In this document: in pieces, positions 1 through 4,354 of the stretch
How positions within the stretch are numbered: position 1 is the stretch's first letter
Layout: each line of letters begins with the position of its first letter
Source: an uncultured Oscillospiraceae bacterium
GTDB taxonomy: Bacteria; Bacillota; Clostridia; Oscillospirales; Oscillospiraceae
Reading direction: 5' to 3'
Assembly: GCA_947631805.1 (NCBI GenBank)
Contig: CANRNA010000111.1
Coordinates: 1-6,303 of the forward strand
DNA length: 6,303 bases
Program-made: the position numbers and the translations under genes
Notes under the pieces: model-generated
What the model was told of the DNA's origin: nothing
Databases searched by the model: none
The model's input: only the letters and a program-made list of their open reading frames with translations

Positions 1-506
1 GCCTCCACCACGTTCTGGCCCAGGACCTGCTTCATCAGGCAGGCCTTGCCGTCGCCCAGGTCCAGATAGTTCAGCACGGTCTGGTCGCTGAGGATGTCGG
101 CGTCCTCGGGCAGGACGGTCTTCAGGTCCACGGCCAGGCCGTTCACAGCCGCCGGGATGCCCATGCTCAGGTCGCACAGATAGATGTCGCACTCCGGGGT
201 GCCGGCCAGGATGGAGGTGTTGATGGACTCGGTGATGCCCGTGTAGGTCAGGTTGACGTACTGGAACTTCACGTTGTACTTCTCCTCCACGGCCTTGACT
301 ACGTCAAAGCGCATCTGGTCGGCCAAACTGCCGGTATAGGCGGGGTCGTCCTCCAGGGCGCTGTGGGTGGAGTCATAATAGATATCCCACCAGGTGCCGA
401 TGGTGATGGTACGGGGCTCCTCCGCCGCGTAGGCCCCCACGCCGAGGCAGGAGACCATGATGGCGACGACGAGGACGGTCACGAATATCTTTGAAAAGCG
501 CTTCAT
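1..506 (-). CDS. Extracellular sugar-binding protein of an ABC importer (3' end outside window)
   Basis: The first 168 codons of a secreted solute-binding protein; the frame is still open at base 1, so the C-terminal part is missing. The ATG at 504-506 follows an AAAGGAGG ribosome binding site by 8 nt. The N-terminus is a signal peptide: MKRFSK, a hydrophobic core at about residues 7-24, then AYA before AEEP. Cys20 in the context MVSC could instead be a lipobox, so the type of anchoring is undecided. The mature start (TITIGTWWDIYYDST), a helix with FDVVKAVEEKYNVKFQYVN, and then INTSILAGTPECDIYL are typical of family 1 (LplA/MalE-like) extracellular solute-binding proteins, where an early beta strand is followed by a helix and the stretch stating what is sampled. 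It is the last gene seen, 43 nt after the repeat protein and downstream of two permeases, so it most likely supplies their substrate. The sugar cannot be read from the sequence. Confidence 0.88.
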   Translation of the reverse strand, partial: MKRFSKIFVTVLVVAIMVSCLGVGAYAAEEPRTITIGTWWDIYYDSTHSALEDDPAYTGSLADQMRFDVVKAVEEKYNVKFQYVNLTYTGITESINTSILAGTPECDIYLCDLSMGIPAAVNGLAVDLKTVLPEDADILSDQTVLNYLDLGDGKACLMKQVLGQNVVE

Positions 507-514
507 TCGTTTTT

Positions 515-522
515 CCTCCTTT
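515..522 (-). promoter_or_regulatory. Ribosome binding site of the sugar-binding protein
   Basis: AAAGGAGG on the minus strand, 8 nt before the ATG at 504-506. It is the same eight bases with the same spacing as the site before the 585-residue repeat protein, which suggests both secreted proteins are translated strongly. Confidence 0.85.
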
Positions 523-540
523 GATAGATTTTTGAGATGT

Positions 541-550
541 AGGCGCGCCT
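541..550. other. 10-bp perfect palindrome at the stop codon of the repeat protein
   Basis: AGGCGCGCCT is its own reverse complement and overlaps the first base positions of the gene junction (the TAA stop is 550-552). It has no loop and no T-run after it, so it is not a convincing terminator. The rest of the 43-nt gap (507-549) holds only the ribosome binding site of the next gene; I see no promoter there. Confidence 0.3.
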
Positions 551-2307
551 TATTCCGCGGCGGTGCCGATGCTGACGCTGAACACTTCCCAGGCGCCGCT
601 GGACTCACACTGCATCCTGGCGCCCCAGGCAGCGGGGTCGTCGCCGCACACGGCGGCTATCTGCTCATAGGTGACCTGGGCCACGGATCCGTCGCACACG
701 GGGGCCTGGTCGCCCACGCGGCTCCAGCCAACGCTGGCGTCGGGCATGACGATCCACATGTCGCCGGTCTCGGACTGATACTGGATGGTGATCACTGAGC
801 CGGGCACCAGAAGGGCCAGCTGCTCCTCGGTCAGCTCAATGCCGTCCTGGGTCCAGGCGGCGGCGCTGGTGGCGAAGCCGTCCAGAGCCACGTTGCCCTT
901 CACGCTCTTGAAAGCGCCAGAGCAGATGGACACCCCGTAGACCTCCCAGGCGCCGCTGGACTCGCACTGGAGCCGGGTGCCCCAGGTGGCGGGGTCGTCG
1001 CCGCACACGGCGGCTATCTGCTCATAGGTGACCTGGGCCACAGAGCCGTCGCACACAGGGGCCTGGTCGCCCACACGGCTCCAGCCAGCAGCCGCGTCGG
1101 GCATGACGATCCACATGTCGCCGGTCTCGGAGGCATAGCTTATCTCGATGACGGAGCCGGGCACCAGAAGAGCCAGCTGCTCCTCAGTCAGCTCCACGCC
1201 GTCCTGGGTCCAGGCAGCGGCGGCCTTCCCGGCCATGTCGGGTATCTCCACCTTGCCCGTCAGGTTCTTCAGCCCCGTGGGCTGGCCCACCTTCACGCCG
1301 TAGACCTCCCAGGCGCCGCTGGCCTCGCACTGCAGGCGGGCGCCCCAGGTGGCGGGGTCATCGCCGCACACGGCGGCTATCTGCTCATAGGTGATCTGGC
1401 AGATATTCCCGGACAGGTTGGTGGCGGCGGTCTGCTGCTCCACACGGCTCCAGCCAACGCTGGCGTCGGGCATGACGATCCACATGTCACCAGCGTCGCT
1501 GCTGTACTCGATCTCGATGACGGAGCCGGGCACCAGCGCGGCCAGGAACTCCTCGGTCATCTCCACGCCGTCCTGCGCCCAGCCGTCGGCGGACAGACCG
1601 GCCATGCCCTCCAGCTCCACGGCGTCAGCGCCCAGATACTGCAGGTTGCTCATGTCCTTGGACCCGCCGAAGCCCTCGGGGGCGGTGAATCCGGCAGTGG
1701 TGTCCGCCGCGATGATGTTGCCGTCGGCATCCTTGAAGGCGATGTCATCGATGTAGAGCACCGCGTTGGCGGCACCGGCGGTGGCGCCGTTGTCCACCTC
1801 CAGGGTGACGATCATCAGGGGCTGCTCGGCGCTGAACACCTCGCCCTTGGCGGGGTCAAGGGTCACGGGAGCGTTCTTGGGGTTCTTGGCCTCCAGATAC
1901 ACGGACCAGCCGTGCTTCTCAGAGCTCAGGCCCCCGTCCATCCACAGCATCACGTTGCCGGAGCAGGCGAAGAACTCCCCGTCCGGGTTCACGATGCCCA
2001 TGGTCATGTCGATGGCGGCCACGTCGGCGGCCTTGTCGCCCAGCAGGCTGGCCACGTCAAAGGCCACGTAGGGCACCTTGCCGCTGCCGTTGGTGATCTG
2101 CAGGGCCTTGCTGCCGTTGTAGTCAACGATCTCCACCGCGCAGGCGTCGGCGTTGGCCATGCCGTCATACACCGACACGAAGCCCATGTTGCCGTCCTCG
2201 AAGTCCACGCTCACGGCGGCCTCGTCGGCCCAGGCGGCCGCGCTGCCCAGCACGCCTACGCACATAAGCGTCGCCAGCAGCATCGCCAGCATTCTTTTTG
2301 CTTTCAA
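550..2307 (-). CDS. Secreted protein with an N-terminal beta-sandwich-like region and three tandem Trp-rich repeats, probably carbohydrate-binding
   Basis: 585 residues, starting at a TTG codon (2305-2307) placed 8 nt after a perfect AAAGGAGG. A start at the ATG of residue 6 would lose the Lys/Arg n-region (MKAKR) of the signal peptide. The hydrophobic core is about residues 6-25, with likely cleavage after AWA at residue 27. Residues 30-195 look like a jelly-roll carbohydrate-binding module: VDFEDG near the start and LYIDDIAFKDADG at the end. Residues 222-580 are three copies of a ~120-residue domain, each with W-QDG-E-TEE, PGSVI-I-Y, GDMWIVMPDA, GWSRV, TYEQIAAVCGDDPA-WG, QCE and GAWEV. There is no visible catalytic motif, dockerin, sorting signal or S-layer domain. 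Position between sugar permeases and a binding protein suggests glycan capture outside the cell. I do not recognise the repeat family; the binding role is inference from the Trp-rich beta pattern and the context. Confidence 0.85.
   Translation of the reverse strand: MKAKRMLAMLLATLMCVGVLGSAAAWADEAAVSVDFEDGNMGFVSVYDGMANADACAVEIVDYNGSKALQITNGSGKVPYVAFDVASLLGDKAADVAAIDMTMGIVNPDGEFFACSGNVMLWMDGGLSSEKHGWSVYLEAKNPKNAPVTLDPAKGEVFSAEQPLMIVTLEVDNGATAGAANAVLYIDDIAFKDADGNIIAADTTAGFTAPEGFGGSKDMSNLQYLGADAVELEGMAGLSADGWAQDGVEMTEEFLAALVPGSVIEIEYSSDAGDMWIVMPDASVGWSRVEQQTAATNLSGNICQITYEQIAAVCGDDPATWGARLQCEASGAWEVYGVKVGQPTGLKNLTGKVEIPDMAGKAAAAWTQDGVELTEEQLALLVPGSVIEISYASETGDMWIVMPDAAAGWSRVGDQAPVCDGSVAQVTYEQIAAVCGDDPATWGTRLQCESSGAWEVYGVSICSGAFKSVKGNVALDGFATSAAAWTQDGIELTEEQLALLVPGSVITIQYQSETGDMWIVMPDASVGWSRVGDQAPVCDGSVAQVTYEQIAAVCGDDPAAWGARMQCESSGAWEVFSVSIGTAAE
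568..912 (-). repeat. Repeat domain copy 3 (residues ~466-580)
   Basis: Third copy, ending five residues before the C-terminus of the protein. From its WTQDG to VSI it aligns without gaps to copy 2 with 85 of 96 residues identical by my count. At DNA level, 632-684 is identical to 989-1041 (53 bp). The conserved Cys pair is residues 554 and 567, and Cys538 is shared with copy 2 only. Confidence 0.92.
925..1272 (-). repeat. Repeat domain copy 2 (residues ~346-461)
   Basis: Middle copy. It is closest to copy 3, but reads DAAAGW where copies 1 and 3 read DASVGW; this difference is confined to 1088-1093. The conserved Cys pair is residues 435 and 448. A spare Cys (462) lies right after the copy and has no equivalent in copies 1 and 3. 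Confidence 0.92.
1288..1644 (-). repeat. Repeat domain copy 1 (residues ~222-340)
   Basis: The most divergent copy, roughly 70% identical to copy 2. It has a two-residue longer and different loop after GWSRV (residues 290-304, EQQTAATNLSGNIC against GDQAPVCDGSVA). If the domains bind a ligand, this loop is the main place where specificity could differ. The conserved Cys pair is residues 314 and 327; Cys303 is at a position where the other copies have Ala. Confidence 0.9.
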
Positions 2308-2315
2308 GTGAATAT

Positions 2316-2323
2316 CCTCCTTT
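2316..2323 (-). promoter_or_regulatory. Ribosome binding site that selects a TTG start
   Basis: AAAGGAGG on the minus strand, 8 nt before the TTG at 2305-2307. The in-frame ATG five codons on would lie 23 nt from it, too far for normal initiation, so TTG is the supported start codon of the repeat protein. Confidence 0.85.
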
Positions 2324-2375
2324 AAATTAAATAATGGACTTATGGGATAGGTTCAGGTACCGTCTCTCACCCTCC

Positions 2376-2396
2376 TTCCCCCCGCTGCGGGGAAAA
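2376..2396 (-). promoter_or_regulatory. Intercistronic RNA hairpin between the permeases and the secreted genes
   Basis: In the minus-strand transcript TTTTCCCCG can pair with CGGGGGGAA around a CAG loop, giving nine pairs of which five are G-C and two are G-U. The G-U pairs would be C-A mismatches on the other strand, so the full stem exists only in the operon's own direction. It starts about 17 nt after the MalG-type stop codon. No T-run follows it, so it is not a standard terminator; it could protect an mRNA end or set different transcript levels for the downstream genes. The rest of the 105-nt gap (2308-2412) is AT-rich near 2321-2334, but I see no clear -35/-10 pair. Confidence 0.45.
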
Positions 2397-2412
2397 TATG
2401 TCTGTCACTCTG

Positions 2413-3411
2413 TCAACCAACAATGCCGCTTCTCTCCACACCCTCGATGAAGTACTTTTGCAGGAACATGTAGATGAGAACGACAGGAAGCATCATCAGT
2501 ACGATACCGGCGTCCAGATACAGGTTCTGGATGGTCTTGTCCATGATCTGGTACTGGTTGGCGATGTTGGCCACCAGCGAGGAGATGCGGATACCGATGG
2601 ACTGGCTCTGGGGGATGAGGAAGAGCTTGGCGTAGAAGGTGTCGTTATACTGCCAGACCATGGAGAACACCGCCACGGTGATGACCGCGGGGGTGGCGTT
2701 GCGGAGCATGATGTGGAAGTACGTATACCACGTGCCCGCCCCGTCCACGAAGGCCGCCTCCTCTATCTCCTTGGGCAGGCCTCGGAAGAACTGGTTGAAA
2801 ATATAGATATACAGCCCCGAGCGCAGGCCGCAGCCGAAGAGCGTCAGGATGTACATAGGCGTGGTGGTGCCCATGAACGACAGCGGGTGGCCGAATATGG
2901 CCGTACACAGCCCGAAGGGGTCAAACAGCCGGAAGGTCATATACAGCGGCAGCATGATCGTGTGGGTGGGTATCACGATGGTGATGACTACGCAGGCGAA
3001 CAGCAGGCTCTTCAGGGGGAACTTGAACCGGGCGAAGCCGTAGCCCACCATGGAGCACACCAGTATTTGCAACAGCATCAAAAGCAGGGAGTACAGAAGG
3101 GAGTTGAGCATCGTGGGCACATAGTTCAAAATGCTGATGGCCATTTGATACCGCTCCAGGGTGGGCTCCTGGGGGATGAGGTACACCATGGGGTTATAGG
3201 CGTCCTTGTTGGAGAAGAAGGAGTTTGCCACGATGCCGAACACCGGGGCCAGGATGGTATAGCATATCCCCACGATGACCAGCACCCGGAACAGGGTGGA
3301 CAGGACGCTCTTGATGCCCTTGGTGATGACATACCGCTCGTTGAGCGCGGTGGTCTCGTCGTGCATGGCGGCTATGTGCTTTTGGAAGAAGCCTCTGACT
3401 GTCTTTATCAT
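2413..3411 (-). CDS. Carbohydrate ABC transporter permease, MalG/LplC type
   Basis: 332-residue integral membrane subunit of a sugar importer. The ATG at 3409-3411 lies 8 nt after GGAGG (3420-3424), 17 nt after the previous gene. A ~36-residue cytoplasmic N-terminus precedes six likely membrane segments at about residues 37-62, 100-124, 135-160, 183-205, 240-256 and 298-317. The EAA loop that contacts the ATPase is clear: residues 211-241, with LPKEIEEAAFVDGAG. The usual LP of its second half is LR here (Leu236-Arg237). The C-terminus LQKYFIEGVERSGIVG matches the QKYF-EG---G--G ending of the MalG group. Preceding residues such as ANSFFSNKDAYN and P---TLERYQ also fit this family, whose periplasmic-side loop after TM1 reads similarly. 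It pairs with the MalF-type gene just upstream. Confidence 0.93.
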   Translation of the reverse strand: MIKTVRGFFQKHIAAMHDETTALNERYVITKGIKSVLSTLFRVLVIVGICYTILAPVFGIVANSFFSNKDAYNPMVYLIPQEPTLERYQMAISILNYVPTMLNSLLYSLLLMLLQILVCSMVGYGFARFKFPLKSLLFACVVITIVIPTHTIMLPLYMTFRLFDPFGLCTAIFGHPLSFMGTTTPMYILTLFGCGLRSGLYIYIFNQFFRGLPKEIEEAAFVDGAGTWYTYFHIMLRNATPAVITVAVFSMVWQYNDTFYAKLFLIPQSQSIGIRISSLVANIANQYQIMDKTIQNLYLDAGIVLMMLPVVLIYMFLQKYFIEGVERSGIVG

Positions 3412-3419
3412 ATCCGTCC

Positions 3420-3424
3420 CCTCC
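3420..3424 (-). promoter_or_regulatory. Ribosome binding site of the MalG-type permease
   Basis: GGAGG inside a purine run (GAGGGGAGGGG) that begins directly after the TGA stop (3429-3431) of the upstream permease, 8 nt before the ATG. It is a weaker match than the AAGGAGG sites of the other genes, which fits translation coupled to the upstream gene. Confidence 0.6.
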
Positions 3425-3428
3425 CCTC

Positions 3429-4340
3429 TCAGTTATAATATCTGGACTTCTTCGTGATGGTACCGCAGATAAGAAGAAGTATCCCGCAGGTGACAAGCGT
3501 ACTGACCAGACTGAACACGGCGCTCAGGCCGTAGTTATAGTTGGTAAAGGCCTCGTTGTATGCCAGCGTCACCACATCGCTGGAGACGAAGCTGTCCACC
3601 ACCGTATAGACGATGTTGGTGATGATATGGGGCGTTATCATGGGCAGCGTCACCTTCCAGAAGGTCTCGTAGGCCGTGGCGCCCTCCATCTTTGCCACCT
3701 CGTAGAGGTTGCCCGGGATGGACTGGAGCGCGGCGATGAAGATGACGATCTGCACGCCGGAGGCGGAGATGATGCTGGTGATGCGGTCCGTGGCGCCCAC
3801 GATGTAATCCAGCAGCCACCGGGGCAGCATCAAGCTGCCGAACAGGTCTATGTAGTACGCCATGCCGATGCCCGCGCTCTCGGCGGCCACCTCCTGGCTG
3901 GAGGCGCTCACCCCCGTGGCCACCATGGCGGTGGCGGACTCGATGGCGTCCAAAATGGCCTCGGCGTTCAATATCACCGGCAGGAAGAAGATGGCGCGCA
4001 CCAAGGTCCTGCCCTTGAATTTCCGGTTGAGCAGCAGGGCCATGAACAGGCTGAAGAAGATGATAAGAGGGATGTCCACCACCATGTTCAGCACGGAGCT
4101 GGTGAGTATCTGCTTGAAGCTGCCGTGGGCGGTGAAGGCGTAGATATAGTTTTTCAGCCCCACCCAGGTCAGGTTATAGCCCCCGTTGACCACGTCCATC
4201 TTCAGGTCCGACAGGGAGAACTCCACCGTCATGAACAGGCTGCGCACATAGAACACGATGAACCCCACCAGCCAGGGGAGGATGAACATGTAGCCGTTTA
4301 CCTTACGCTTCTGTTCCAAACTCAGTCTGCGCTTTTTCAT
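3429..4340 (-). CDS. Sugar ABC transporter permease, MalF/LplB/UgpA type
   Basis: 303-residue membrane subunit that forms a heterodimer with the MalG-type protein downstream. The ATG at 4338-4340 follows AAGGAGG by 7 nt. A basic N-terminus (MKKRRLSLEQKRK) leads into TM1 at about residues 17-39 (YMFILPWLVGF-VFY, usual for this group). Further segments are at about 81-105, 112-130, 188-206, 237-257 and 272-294. FKGRTLVRAIFFLPVIL (residues 108-124) matches the F-GR---R--FFLP motif. The EAA loop is residues 213-236: YEVAKMEGATAYETFWKVTL followed by Pro233. Odd point: residues ~125-185, between FFLP and the SIISASGVQIVIFIAALQ segment, form an Ala/Ser-rich stretch with RWLLDYIVG that differs from the short loop of classical MalF/LplB proteins. 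The gene is 12 nt from the DUF5696-like gene. Confidence 0.93.
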   Translation of the reverse strand: MKKRRLSLEQKRKVNGYMFILPWLVGFIVFYVRSLFMTVEFSLSDLKMDVVNGGYNLTWVGLKNYIYAFTAHGSFKQILTSSVLNMVVDIPLIIFFSLFMALLLNRKFKGRTLVRAIFFLPVILNAEAILDAIESATAMVATGVSASSQEVAAESAGIGMAYYIDLFGSLMLPRWLLDYIVGATDRITSIISASGVQIVIFIAALQSIPGNLYEVAKMEGATAYETFWKVTLPMITPHIITNIVYTVVDSFVSSDVVTLAYNEAFTNYNYGLSAVFSLVSTLVTCGILLLICGTITKKSRYYN

Positions 4341-4347
4341 TCTCCCG

Positions 4348-4354
4348 CCTCCTT
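4348..4354 (-). promoter_or_regulatory. Ribosome binding site of the MalF-type permease, overlapping the upstream stop
   Basis: AAGGAGG, 7 nt before the ATG at 4338-4340. Its two A bases are part of the TAA stop (4353-4355) of the DUF5696-like gene, so the two genes are tightly joined and probably translationally coupled. Confidence 0.8.

Noticed and set aside
457..798. Plus-strand open frame of 113 codons crossing the junction of the repeat protein and the binding protein
   Set aside because: It is antisense to two well-supported genes, starts inside the signal peptide codons of the binding protein and has a low-complexity Gly/Ala/His composition.
568..1644. CRISPR or mobile-element origin of the repeated DNA
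   Set aside because: The repeats are ~120-codon in-frame protein domains with conserved residues and synonymous differences, without short spacers, inverted ends or a transposase.
1912..2325. Plus-strand open frame of 137 codons opposite the start of the repeat protein
   Set aside because: His/Val/Gly-rich shadow frame without a ribosome binding site; the minus strand has the signal peptide and start signals.
2321..2370. Promoter before the repeat protein
   Set aside because: There is AT-rich sequence near the ribosome binding site, but no hexamer pair with acceptable match and spacing; the best candidate (CTGAAC with TATTTA) matches poorly.
2376..2396. Rho-independent terminator after the MalG-type permease
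   Set aside because: The stem is followed by GGAGGGTGAG on the transcript, not by a T-run; the T bases lie on the 5' side of the stem.
2398..3438. Long plus-strand open frame (346 codons) opposite the MalG-type permease
   Set aside because: The translation is rich in His, Gln, Gly, Asp and Glu with no domain-like pattern, has no ribosome binding site, and mirrors the codon bias of the permease on the other strand, which has clear family motifs.
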